Shown here: one piece after another, positions 24,601-36,169 of the stretch | Numbering within the stretch: the stretch's first letter is position 1 | Layout: each line of letters starts with the position of its first letter | Assembly: GCA_027574665.1 (NCBI GenBank) | Contig: CM050648.1 | Span: forward strand, 48,761,200 to 48,825,199 | From: Rhynochetos jubatus | Lineage: Eukaryota > Chordata > Aves > Eurypygiformes > Rhynochetidae | Length of the DNA stretch: 64,000 nt | Reading direction: 5' to 3' | Program-made: the position numbers and the translations under genes | Notes under the pieces: generated by a model | The model's database searches: none | Told to the model about the DNA's origin: nothing | What the model saw: only the letters and a program-made list of their open reading frames with translations

Positions 24601-27454
24601 AGCAGGAGCGAGCTGACTCAAAGCTGCACGACCAAAAGTCGAAGACTCCTCTAAGCTCCCCATACTCCTCTACCTCCAACAGGATACAAAGTGATAATTT
24701 ATCCAAACATTGAGGCAGAGTTCCTCAGCTAGCGTAAACAGGAGTTTACCCATTGGCTCTGGCCCTCCTGAGAACAAACTCCCATTGACTGATAAGTGAT
24801 CCCGAGGATAAGGCACTATTGTTGGGCCGTTTCTAAGCGCTGGCCTTCATAAACTAATCCTTTCATGGGTGCCATAGGCACCACATTCTAAAGCACTAAA
24901 TTCACTTGAGAAATCCCACAATTAGGAAGGCGAATGGACTCACCAATTTCATCTGTAAAGGTTTTGTTTCACCAACCTATATTTAAGAGGGTGCAAATCT
25001 AGACACGGTAAGATTAGCAGGGCAGAAATAGGTGAAGCTGTGGCGGAGCTATCTCAATGTATTTTCAAATCAAATCTACAAAGAAATTCCATGTGCTCAA
25101 GGGCAATTATAGTCATGCAACTGTAGGTGACTGAAACCCATGACTAATAAAAATTAAATTGGCCCAAAATTAATCATATGCAGCAGGAATGATTTGATTC
25201 AACCAGATTAGCTGCTAAAATGCCTCTAGAGGGTTGGATTAGCAGAAGATATACCCTTCTATCTCAAGGCTCAGGGAGCAATATCTTACAAAGGCAAATT
25301 AACAATAGCATACATTAGCTAGTCCTCTCTTGATCGCGACAATGAAGAAGAAAGCAGGGGAAAACATGACTGCATGTTTTGGGCAGTTCCTGCATTTTCA
25401 GTTCCTCCATCAAATTTACAGCAGCAGATACAGCAGTGTGTGGTTGATAGCAGATGGGGCAGTAAGCAAGGGATCACCCAGTGCTAAGGATAGCACCCCC
25501 AGTTTTGCATTATTTCACAGTAAGAAAGTGGATTGTCAGGACAGACCTCTAGTATTCAGTGTAAGGATGGTTAATCCAACTTTAGATCAAGGAAATGGGC
25601 TAAAACTAACCGATCTTTTCAAATTCTCTCCTACCTTCTCTTCTATCTGAGCAAGCAGCGGCCTAACCGACCTGCTGGCTGGGGGTACCTAGCAGTGAGG
25701 GTGCTAAAGCACTGGGCAGCTCACTGGGACAACCGGTCAGGCTGCAGGAATTTTGTGAAGGAAACCTTCTCTTGTACATGAGATCTCACTTGCAGGTTTG
25801 CCGTTCACAGTCTGATCTTGAGGGTGACTGCAGAGCGTCCCTCAAACACAAAGAAGGATGTGACCAGCACTGTCATGCTTTCCACTGCCAGCACCTGAGC
25901 TACACACCCCTCCTGCAGTGAGCAGTGATCCAGCTTTCCATAGTCTCTTATGTGTTCTTACTGCTTCTGAACACAAGCAGCAAAGGAACAGGCAAATAGT
26001 CAAAAAAGTGATGGTGCAAAGATACAATGCTGCAGATATAGTTCATGTTCTGACTTTGTTTACATGAAAATAAAGTATATCACTCACAGCATTTCATATT
26101 TATTTACAGGATTAATTCAACTTGAGTAGTCCAATTTCACATTGTATGACATCCTTATTTCACAGCTACAGACCCTCGCTCAACTGGCTGCTGGAAACCT
26201 ACTCTAACAGCAGGTCCCCTGATGTCTGGGAACTTCTGTGTTCTTCACAAGTGGTACGTAGGACATGCAACAGATAACACACTACCCTTCCAGTGTGTCC
26301 AGGAACATTGCAGGTGCACTAAGGCTGCATTTGGTGAACTGCTGCCCAATTAAATAGCCCCATTCATTCTAGTTGCATTTACAGCAGACCAGGAGACACA
26401 ATGGCAAAGAAAAATAGTCTTTATTACCTCCTTCCCACCTCTGAATCTAGGATTAGATATTCACAAGTTCTTGTTTCAGTTTTCTTTTCCATAAAGATCT
26501 ATTGGTTCAAAAAGTAGAATAAGTATAACCAAAGCATAAAAAAAAAAAAAAGACTTCTCAGTTACCTCAGAAGTAGATAAGTCTGACTCTTATACATCTA
26601 GGCCTAAGGATCCAGCTACATATTTCCAAGAATTCTTTAAAAGACTTCCTTCTCCATTCTCCCAGGCAAAGCTACACAGCTGGATTTACATCAGAGTAAA
26701 TGGCACTGCCCTCTCAGCTAACTTCTAAACATGGAAAAAGCACAATCCTGATCACACATGGTTTGCTCTGGATTTCTTGCATTTATTTGTAGGGACCACC
26801 ACTGCCATCCTGTATCTTGTAAATAAAAAATTGCACAGAATAATTCCCTCCGTCAGAAAACAGTAAGGTTCTGGTAATTTTAGGAGTGGTCTGTACCCAT
26901 CAGTCATTCAACTGTCCATGGAGCTAATCAGCTAAATCATGGAAAAGAAAAAAGGAGAATAAAAGACACAGTTTCTTTAAGGCTGCACTGCCAAGATAAA
27001 AATTTTGCTCTCAGCAGGCAAAATATGCATTTAGTTTTCTCAACAGCTGGACCTAGCACTGTGTAGGAATTTCTCCAACATCTGATGTAGACTAGAACTA
27101 TAACACCATCCCAGCTTTCCCAAGTCTTTTGGTGCAGTCACCCTTACAGGAATGACATCAGTCCCATAACCCTTTCACTTTCCCTTCTAAAGCATATAAA
27201 AAGAATCCCTGCCTTTCTCAAATGCTAGTTAGGAACTGTAACGCTAATGAAATTGTTTTGTAATGTAGCTGGCTAGGTTGCACAGTGGCTGGTTACTGTG
27301 CTGGAAGCTGTTTTTAAATTTGATCCTAACATGGATTGACTGAATTCACCCAGAATATGGACAGGCCCTCATTTATCTGAATTTTGATTTATAGTAAATA
27401 GAAAGAATTCAGATTTCATTTATATAACTCCCTGAAGATGCATATTATACATAA
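21688..27454. other. Non-coding unique sequence
   Basis: No gene is recognised. The longest frame, 160 codons on the minus strand at 24181-24663, has no family signature. A G/T tract (22730-22780) and an A14 run (26538-26551) are present. About 22225-22400 and 25080-25260 have conserved-element-like motif content, described in the findings. Confidence 0.7.
22730..22780. repeat. G/T low-complexity tract
   Basis: The plus strand has TTTGGGGTTTGGGG followed by T12, G7, TTGGGA and T9. It belongs to the same compositional class as the tracts at 11.9, 16.6, 54.8 and 58.4 kb. Confidence 0.85.
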
Positions 27455-27673
27455 ATTTACTCACCTGTTCCTGTTCCTTTTTATAAACCTAGGCAAAGAC
27501 GAACTCTCGTAGAATATCTACAGGAAAGCCTGGGGAAGAAAATAGAAGAACTGATATGTGCGAATGATTTTGTAATGCTGGGGAGACATTTAGCTCAAGC
27601 AGTAAACACTTTTATTTTACAAATAGTATTATTAAGAAGATTTCATGGCATTAAGAAAGCTTCACTACTATAG
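27455..27673 (+). other. Exon-like open frame, unidentified
   Basis: An open frame without an ATG start runs from 27455 to the TAG at 27671-27673. A pyrimidine-rich stretch ending in AG at 27491-27492 resembles a splice acceptor. The translation after it is charged and looks helix-forming (TLVEYLQESLGKKIEELI is part of it). The sequence GTAAAC near 27602 could serve as a weak donor. I do not recognise the protein, and the frame is short enough to be chance. It is listed as a candidate only. Confidence 0.2.
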
Positions 27674-27983
27674 CTTTCCTTGAAGTCACTATTGAGTCAA
27701 ATATAGCTGCAAAACCTTCAGTGTGTTTAGTACTTACGCTTGAGTCATCTTTTAAATTTTTCATAAGTCACAATCCAAAGAGAGTAAAAAGGATGAAGCC
27801 CTTGTAAAAATTATGTCAACTAAAATAATTTTTTAAAATCATCTTCCTGTGCAGATCAAAATGTGTCCAGTGTGAGCATGAGCTTGGTCCTTTCCCCTTA
27901 CAGGAATTTTTAGACAAGATTTTAAGCTTTCAGTCACCACATTTCTAATACATTTACAGTGCTGATGGTACCCAATACTGTAT

Positions 27984-28240
27984 TCAGAGAATCTTAGGGA
28001 AATTTAAGTTGGAAGAGAGCTCTGGGCATGACCTTGTCCAACCCCTCACTCAGAGTAAGGCTGCTTTCAAGGGCTGGTTGGGTTGCTCAGGACCTTGTCC
28101 AGTCAAGCTCTGGGTGTCTCCAAGGAGGGAGATTTCACAGCCTCTCTGGACTCCTGTTCCAGTGCCAAACCATGCAGTGAAGGATTCTTCCACTAAGCCC
28201 TGCCACACAGTCCTTAGATGCCTTAGCCTTTTGGCTTGCA
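27984..28240 (-). mobile_element. CR1 LINE 3'-end fragment, diverged
   Basis: Read on the plus strand, this is the antisense of a CR1 3' end: a degraded terminal repeat and ggttggaa-type start near 27984-28013, then ttgtccaacccctcactcag, ggttgctcaggaccttgtcc, a ctccaaggagggagattt block and ctgttccagtgcc. On the minus strand the HWNR motif of the CR1 C-terminus can be read near 28155-28170, but stops and frameshifts break the frame around it. It is clearly older than the copy at 9131-9440 and probably of another CR1 subfamily, since the 3' untranslated region differs. It may be part of the same insertion as 29100-29795. Confidence 0.85.
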
Positions 28241-29099
28241 AAGGGACTTCTGCCTGCAGTGTTGTAGATGGCCTTTTCATGCTCAGCTTTGCCCCCTTTC
28301 ACCCAAGCTGCCAGGCACAGGTTTTCTGGAGACACTGGCATGGTATCCTTCCTTTGCTGCTCTCACACTCTTTCTCTCATGAACCTGCAAACACCGACAG
28401 CATTGTTGTGGGGAGTTCTCATGGGAAGTGACCTGCTGTGTGACAGTAACCCCTTCTTTCTCCCCTTCTCCCCTTTCCCTTCATCTGTAGCTTTTGGGTT
28501 ATATTAGAGATCAATCATGCACATCCACAGAGCTCAGCCGCCAAGCAGCACACAGCACCTGCCCCTCATCCAAGTGCTCCAACCAGCGCTAACATTCCTC
28601 GGCAGGACTGACCAGCGAGGAGTTTGAGCAAGGACTGGTGGAAACTATAGACTTACTATGGGAAAATTACTATGGGGAAAAAAAAATTACTACTGCTGTG
28701 TAGGAGAGAACATGCAGGGAGGATGCTCCTCTGTGGACCCTCATCACTTCCCTTCCCATCTAGCCTGTGAACAGTTTCCCCTGTTCCTTCTTTCTGCCTT
28801 CTCTCTCTCCTTCTTAACCCTTATGTTTTTGCCAAAAAGTAGCTTTCATCACCAGAACTGGCAGACATCATCAGCTATGCATGGACCTACACTAATACAC
28901 ATTCATACATATGAACCTGCCTTAACACCCTTTATGTTGAGAATTTCTGAGTAAGAATTTCCCTTTCTGCAACTTGTCACTGCTCTCTCTCATCCCCTTT
29001 TTGTGCACACCAGAGAAGAGTCAGGCTCTGTGCTTCCTGTAACCCCTCCTCAGGTAATGGAAAACTGCCATTTGACACACACACACATAAGAACTTGGA
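28241..29099. other. Sequence between two CR1 pieces, unassigned
   Basis: About 860 bases separate two minus-strand CR1 fragments. If the pieces were one element, only roughly 200-300 bases of CR1 would be expected here. I do not recognise CR1 in most of it. It includes pyrimidine-rich sequence at 28440-28500 and 28740-28830 and a short CA repeat near 29079-29088. Confidence 0.5.
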
Positions 29100-29795
29100 C
29101 TTTCCTTGTATGCCACATCCTTCAGCCTCCTCAATGTCTTAGCAGGACTCCTCTGGACTCTTTCCAGTTTGTCAACTCTTTTTAAGCGCCCCTAAACCAG
29201 ACACAGCAATTCAAGTGTGGCTTGTGAGTACTGAGAAGAGAGGAAAATCACTTTGTTTAACCTGCTGGATACATTCTTGTTAACACAGCCCAGGATGTCG
29301 TTATCATTCTTCCCCATGAGATCACGCTGCTGGCACGTTTAACTGACTACCAGGACTGCAAGGTCCCTTTGCAGAGAACTGCTTCTTCCCTAGTTGACCC
29401 CAGCTGGTGCCCATGGTGGGGTGATTCTATGCAGGGACAGGAATTCACCTTTGCTTTTGCTGAACTTCCCAAGGTTCCTCCCTGCCCATTCCTCCAGCTT
29501 GTTGTGGTCCCTCCCCAGCAGCCCTGCTCTCCAGCATGACGCATCCCCCAAACTAGTGCCACCCACTGCCTTGTCCAGTGCTCGTTCATGCCACCCCATC
29601 ACCCAGGCTGTCGATGAAGATGACGGTGAAGCTACGTGGGTACACTTCAAGGGGATGTCAGAAGCTTTGCTGGATTTGAAGCACACATCCACTGTTCTCC
29701 ACTTAATGACAGAGCCCAGCACTTCACCACAGAAAGCATTTGGGCTAGTCAAGCACAATTTTTGTTCAGTAAATCCCTTCTGGCTGTTCCCAGTC
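29100..29795 (-). mobile_element. CR1 LINE fragment, C-terminal reverse transcriptase region, decayed
   Basis: On the minus strand the conceptual translation retains scattered CR1 landmarks in the right order: NKLEEWAGRNLGKF near 29485-29445, then RDLAVLV, then DILGCVNKNVSSR, then KLERVQRSPAKTLRRLKD near 29175-29110. These correspond to the region downstream of the catalytic core of the CR1 reverse transcriptase. The upstream part (29600-29795) is shortened relative to a full element but ends in the antisense of the family's 'conducted into the host' block (ggctagtcaagcacaattt). Stops and frameshifts are frequent, so this is a dead relic. A 214-codon minus-strand frame (29390-30034) overlaps it but also runs far beyond the CR1 match and should not be taken as a gene. 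Confidence 0.85.
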
Positions 29796-32583
29796 TTGAG
29801 AGCTCTCTCGGGGTTTCTCTGTTGCTTCAGGAGAACCTTAACCCAACTACACTTTGACAAAGACAGCTGCAATTCCTCACTTTCTGTAGCTAGTATTCTA
29901 CTCTGAGCTAGCTTAGTGATATCATAAAAATATATAAAGATCTTAAAAATTAATGACTTAAGGTTTCTTAAATTTTCTAGCAAAACTTTTTCAGAAGATC
30001 TATAGCACAGCACTTCCGAAGGGGAGACCCTCATTTCTGCCTCTTTAAACAGGAATTCTGCAAGGCAGGGATGCTCTTCTTTTAGTGGCTAAGACAATAA
30101 AAAATGAAATTTTAAGCAACATTTCCCCACTTGTTTACATCAATCAGTGCCCTTTAGCTTCAGCGTAACTGTACTAGTTTATGCAAAGGAGGATCTGGGC
30201 TCCAGCTTCTATTTCCAGCTCCGTTCTGCTCATGTGAATGCAGCAGTTCATTTGGAACATATGGAAGAGGTGGGGGAGGGAGTTCCTGCTCCCACAACTC
30301 ATGCTGCTAGATTGATTTTTGCTAAAACCTAAAAAAAACCCCCAACAGCACATATCATGTGTGACAGTCACTGTCCTGCATTTCTGATACAAATTATATT
30401 GTGTAAGAAAATGTGAGTGTTTGTTAGAATTTAGTAGCACAGCAGTTATGCTACGCAACACTTCACCTGCCTGGGAATACAGTTATTTTCATTTTCATAG
30501 TAATAGGATATTGTATCCCAAGATGTGCTGAGAGAAAACACGCTAATGGGATTTTATGTGAACACCTGGAGGACCAATTTATACAATGGAACTGGACCGG
30601 AATTATTCGATTAAATGCAAATCATTAATGTTGTAAACAATACGAATAGAGAGTAAACCTAACTGAATGTGAAATAATGAGAGAAAAATAGGCTTTAGAG
30701 TGTTTGAAATGCACAGGTCAGATCATGCGGCTCCCACAGTATCTGCTAAGCCAATTTTACCGTACAAACGCTTTTTTTTAGTTAGAGCGAAACCAACTTT
30801 CATCTGATTGACGAGGAGAGATGTATGGCATTACTGAGCATGGTCTCTAGGTTCATGAAAGTATTCCTAACTCTCATCTGCCTCCCTAACTTCTCGCTAA
30901 AATCAATTGGATGTATGAATACTGTCGAATTTGTTGGATCTGAACTATGAGGATTGAATCCCTTCCATAAGAGGTCTTGAGCTGGAACCTTTTTCTCCAG
31001 AAATGAGAATAATATCATAAGTGAAGAGGAGGGAACAGCTCCTATTTCCCCATCCTTGCTTGACAAGCAAGATGGCAGGAGCTAGAAGAGAAGGGAGAGT
31101 TTACAATAAAAAGGCAACAACATTGCAAATTAGGAACAAACACAATGAGAACATGAGTTAAGTGCTTATAAATACCCCTTTCCTATAGCCAAGCTGCTAT
31201 ACAGATACAAAGCTGATTGTTTGTGTCTTTTACTGAATTTTCATTGCACCTCCACAGGCAGGGAAGAGAGGTGCCAAAGTGACACTATGCCCTAAAGTTT
31301 CACTGCAGCTCTGTGCTGGGTTGCCTCAAGTGGAGCTCTTGAATTGTAAAGGTGCAAAACCCGGTTCCCCTGAGGTACTGCTCATATTTGTAAAAACTGC
31401 AGAAATGTGACCACCTCAGGAAAGACTCCTTTTTCTTTTCTTTTTTTTTTTTTTTTTTAAGCACTCACAATCTAGATTTAGGTGCCTAACTTTAGACACT
31501 AAACGAGTTTTAAGATGTCAGCTTTAATGCTCAGCTTGAATGCTTTTTTGGGGATAATATATTTAGCTGGGTCAAACATATCCCTGAAGTAATCTGGTCT
31601 ATTGTGCTTACAGTCTGCTTAACTTTTATTTTGTGATTATTTCTTCTTTGGTTTACCTTTGTTTTTCTACCCTGTGGCAAATAAACAATCCTTTTATTGA
31701 AGATAGTTGGAACTGAATGTGAAGACTCGTATGTATTACTCACTGAGGGTGCCTTAGAGCAAAGGGAACTACCTTACTTTTTCTCTTCTCTCACCAACCA
31801 TTCTTGTAATAGTGCAGAGTATTGTTATTATCATGGCATGACTCAGAGAAACAACCAAAGAGACATTTTAGCAGACATGGTAAACAACTTCTGAGGAACT
31901 TGGGTCCTATTTCTGTCTTTTATGCATCCTTTTCAACCCCTTGCTGAGCTTTCACCAGATGCTCTTTTCAAATCTCATGAGTTATGGGGCTTCCCTACAT
32001 AAGAGGCAGCTCAAAATTCACTGCTATCTTCTTTCTCCAGGGAACCCTGGAACAAATAAGATTCAAAGACAACATTCAGCCAGACACAAATTAGTTTGGG
32101 GTCGGTTTGAGATTTGGCTCGAGGGCTGAACCAATTCTTCCTGCATCCCCTGCTAAGCCAGGTTGTTCATCTCTCATTTTAAACTCTAGGTACTTTACAG
32201 TAGTGTGGTATGTACTGCTTCCTGTCAAGCTGATATGAAAAGACTTTCATATTTGAAAAACATTCAGATACAAAATCACCAGGAAATTTGGAAGACAGAA
32301 AAATTCCAGCTTTACAAATATTCTCCCAGAAGGTTCTCCTGCTAAATTGAGATCTATTTGTTTATCGCTTTTTTAACTCTCTATGGGAGACACAGCACTG
32401 GGACAATGAGCCACACAGATAATGAGCTGGGAAGAAGAAATACTGTAAGAAATATCCCCAGCTTCAGGGGATGTAATCTCTCTCACCATATTTATTATTT
32501 TTTTTAAACATACTTGTCATACCAAAGGCTGTCACTTAAAGACTTCTGGATTTCCAGCCCTTAGGAGACTACATTTAGTATTC
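29796..32583. other. Non-coding unique sequence
   Basis: No gene is recognised. About 30530-30700 carries a perfect octamer and a forkhead-type core (see findings). An 18-base T run lies at 31441-31458. Confidence 0.7.
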
Positions 32584-32612
32584 GTAATAATAATAACAAT
32601 AACAACAACAAT
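32584..32612. repeat. (TAA)n/(CAA)n microsatellite
   Basis: Short run of taa units grading into aac/aca units. Nothing functional is implied. Confidence 0.85.
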
Positions 32613-35600
32613 TCTTCCATGAGCAGCAGAACCATGAAGCCAGATTTCCTCTGAGTCTCTGTTCTTTTCCCCTCATGTCCATCTCACTACGGGTGCCCCC
32701 CGGCACGCTCTGTCTTTTATGATACCTCTAACTTGCAAAAGATGATACATGCTATGATCACTTTGGAACTAAGGTCAATCAAATAAGTTTCCTACACTAA
32801 TAAATAAATGAACACACAAACATGCATAATACATAGAAAAGAGCTCCAAAGGAAAGAAAAGCCTGGAGTCATGGACCCCATATTGGGGTAAATCCTGCCA
32901 TTCACCACCAGGACCTATCATACCAGCAGAAAGATCAAACTGCATAGGAAAAAAATGAGTGAGTAATACAGGCAGGTTTATAAAGTCTAGATTTGCTTTG
33001 ATCCAAGTACTCTTGTATTTAAAATATTGCCAGCTGCTAAGACCTATACTGTGGCTCCATTGATGATGAAATTAAAGAAATGCCAGAGCAATGGCAGTAA
33101 TGTACAGAAAAGTGCTGATTTAGGGGGACAAGGCCACGTGGAATGAAGTAGCTTCACAAACAAAGGGATAATCCTCCATTCTTGTCAGCCTGAAAGCATA
33201 ACCTCAGTCCCACCAGCACTAATTCCATTGACCTTAACACCTTTAGTTTAGTAGGAGTCATCAGTGTTTACGCAGGCCAATGAAAAAGATACCTGTGTAA
33301 ATTGTATTGAGCTGATAAAAATTTCCGCTTGCCTAGATTTTAGAGCGCTAGTAGTAAATCCCACTGTTGGTAAGCAGTATTTTTATGAATCAGAATTTTG
33401 CCATGGTTTAATGGGGGGAGACAGGGTTCAACCATGGTTAAAAGTCACTGAGATCCAACACCAAGAAAGTCAGTGTGGAAATTTAATAGTACCCTACTTG
33501 GGTCTCTAAATTATTTCAAATCTTAAACATAGGGCTCTCTGTCCTCCTCAAAAACACACATCAAACAGATTTCATAAACTTGCGTTAGGGCTGGGAAAAT
33601 CCCTATTCCCTGTTCAAATTCCTTTTGGAAGTACTTTAATTTCTGTTTAGCTTCCAGTATCAGAATCTTGTGAAAGCATCCTGTAATATGCATATCTGTA
33701 AGTCTCTTTTGACATTAATATTTGTATTAAAACTCTCAAGTTCTTTCCAAATTCAACACTCGTAATCCTAAAATACATCTGAAGTTAGAGAGGACAGCAG
33801 CTAGCTCAAAGCTCAGAAATATAGTGGTATTTTAAGTGGAATTATCATTGCCTTGGGGAATGAAAACATCTCTCCTTGCAGAATCAGCAGTTCCTTATCT
33901 AACTGAGACTCCAGTGGGTAGTGTGTGGTCATCTTTTGGCATCCTTTGAATGCCTAACATTACATGAGGAAGGGGATTTGAATGATCGCTCAAGTCACTT
34001 TCATAAACATTGATTTCATGCTTCTCCATGTGACAGCATGCATAATACTGAAACAGAGAACTTCAGGAATCAGGAACTATGAGAAGAAAACGAGATATCA
34101 CAGAACTAATTTTTTTTTTTCCCCCATGAGAAATTGCTTCCATGTCCAGTTGTGAAAGACTTTTCCCAGACCTTTCTAGATCTATCCTTAGGCTGCTGCT
34201 TTTTGCTCTGTGATAACAGAAAATACTTTCCCAGTATGGCTAAGAGAGAAACTCTTCTTTCCTCATGTCATTATGAAAAACCGTAGCAAATCCCATTGAT
34301 GTTATACTTGGAAAGGGTTAGCAGAAAAGAACACTGCTAGTGTATTTTTTTCCCTTTTGTCAGATGATAAAACAGAAATACCCAAAATGGCAAAGAGTCC
34401 AAGATCAGATTGCTGATCGCAGCAGTTTCCTCTGAAGAGTCCAATATAAAAATAACGTCTCTTCTTCATGAAACTTCTGCCCCATAATCATGGCACTCCT
34501 TCCAACTGGGAATAGCTCAGGCAACATGCCAGCTGAAGCTGGCTAGGGAAAGCACAACTGTTCCTGAGTAACTATTAACACACTCCAGAGTGTGCATTTG
34601 TCAGCCAACATACACATATAATGTGTAGCTGAAGAGCATTCATGCTAGGAACAGTTTTGAGTGCTTATGAATAAAACTACACAACTGTACTTGCCAGTGT
34701 ATATCCAGATGTGGGTCGGCTGTACTGTACACAGTGGGGCCCAAGCAACCACCACCTGTGCGATGCAATACAGATGAAAGGAGTCCCACTCAAATCTCTG
34801 TTTTGTATGACATCATCACATGAACATGAGTTCACTTACATGTGAATGTGCTGATGCAGTTAGATGCCATCAGCATTTTTGAAACACACATACACTGGTT
34901 TTGACTTTTCATCTGACTTTGGGGGACACTGCTTTCTCTGGGATATCCAGATATTTGGTCCTTGGGACATGATGTGAATCCTAATAATATTACTATCTCA
35001 TCCTTCGCTCATTTCCCAATTTACTATCTCCCTAACAAACCTAAAAATCGATAACTTTGTGATAACTACGTCTCTACACTAGATTGTTTCCTTCAAATCA
35101 CCCCACCCCTGCATGGAGCGCCATTGGCAGCAGCAGCAGCAATCACTCTAACGCAGACTGGCTTTTATCAGAGGAGGGCAGACTTCTTATTTACTTCATG
35201 CACAGCAGTACTGTCTGTCTTAAGGCTCCCAATTTTGCTACTACCAAGAAAAGCTTAGGATCGACATTGAGGGTAATGACAGAACATGCCAAGTTAATAC
35301 CAATAACTTAGCAGCAGGATGTAAGCAGGCTGGCAGGCTCTACCTGAAAGGTACGTAGCTCCTGCTGCGATTGGTAATACTCTCTCCTACACAAGAAAGA
35401 TGTGGCCATCATTCTTATATCATATCTTTCTTGGTTTCTAACTATATTGATACTACACAGTATTATTCCTTGGCCCAAGAAATGAAATTTCAGATGCCCT
35501 GGATGTCCAGAAGGAACCAGGCAAGAGGTGAATATTCTGGTATTCTCTTTCACTGCTTCCACAACTTCACAAAAGAAGCCATAACAAAGCCATACACAAG

Positions 35601-36169
35601 CCGTGTTCTAGTCCCAGTTGCCTTGACCTTTCCATCCCATCCTCTTTCTCTCTCTTGTTTGAGCAAGACTGCAACATCTTTAGTGGCAGAACATCTCTTC
35701 CTAAGTGTTTGTGCAACAATGAGAAATGGGCTTCTATCCCAGCTGAAATCTCCGGATGCTTTTTTAGACCATGAAACAAGCTTTTGGATCTTGGCCTGAA
35801 AGAGACAGCAGCGCACACAAGACTGTAATAGCCTAGCTCTGCCTTGTTCTTTTTCACATGTGGCAGTTTCCTTGACACTAGATCTGATAATTATTGAATG
35901 AACGGCCTCTTCCACTCTCAGCCCCCACCAACCATTGTCTTAATTACAGCTAAGCTGGAATCAGTCACAAAAATCCCACAAAAAACAACAGCAAGATATA
36001 CCTTCAATCTGCAACCACATATGTCAAGCCTGAGGTGTGAGGTAAACCACCTCAGCATATTTCACCCATGCTTCGGGTAAAGTCTGCTCAACTTATGTAA
36101 AAGCATGAAAGGTATAAAACATGTTCACTTGAATGGGGTTATAGGCATGGTGAAACCACACTCTGTTTG
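32613..36169. other. Non-coding unique sequence
   Basis: No gene is recognised. The frames at 35371-35799 (plus) and 35550-35915 (minus) overlap each other and show no family features. A weak resemblance to MIR antisense near 34363-34425 was not strong enough to annotate. Confidence 0.7.

Noticed and set aside
24181..24663. 160-codon minus-strand open frame
   Set aside because: No family signature or domain pattern, and an overlapping 126-codon frame sits on the plus strand. It is considered noise.
29390..30034. 214-codon minus-strand open frame, the longest in the window
   Set aside because: Only its end part carries decayed CR1 reverse transcriptase signatures. The rest runs into unrelated AT-rich sequence, so it is a chance extension of a relic and not a gene.
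34363..34425. Sequence resembling the antisense of the MIR core (cagatgataaaacagaaat...ccaagatcagattgc)
   Set aside because: Only scattered matches to the expected core. It is weaker than the 14.87-kb case and could be chance.
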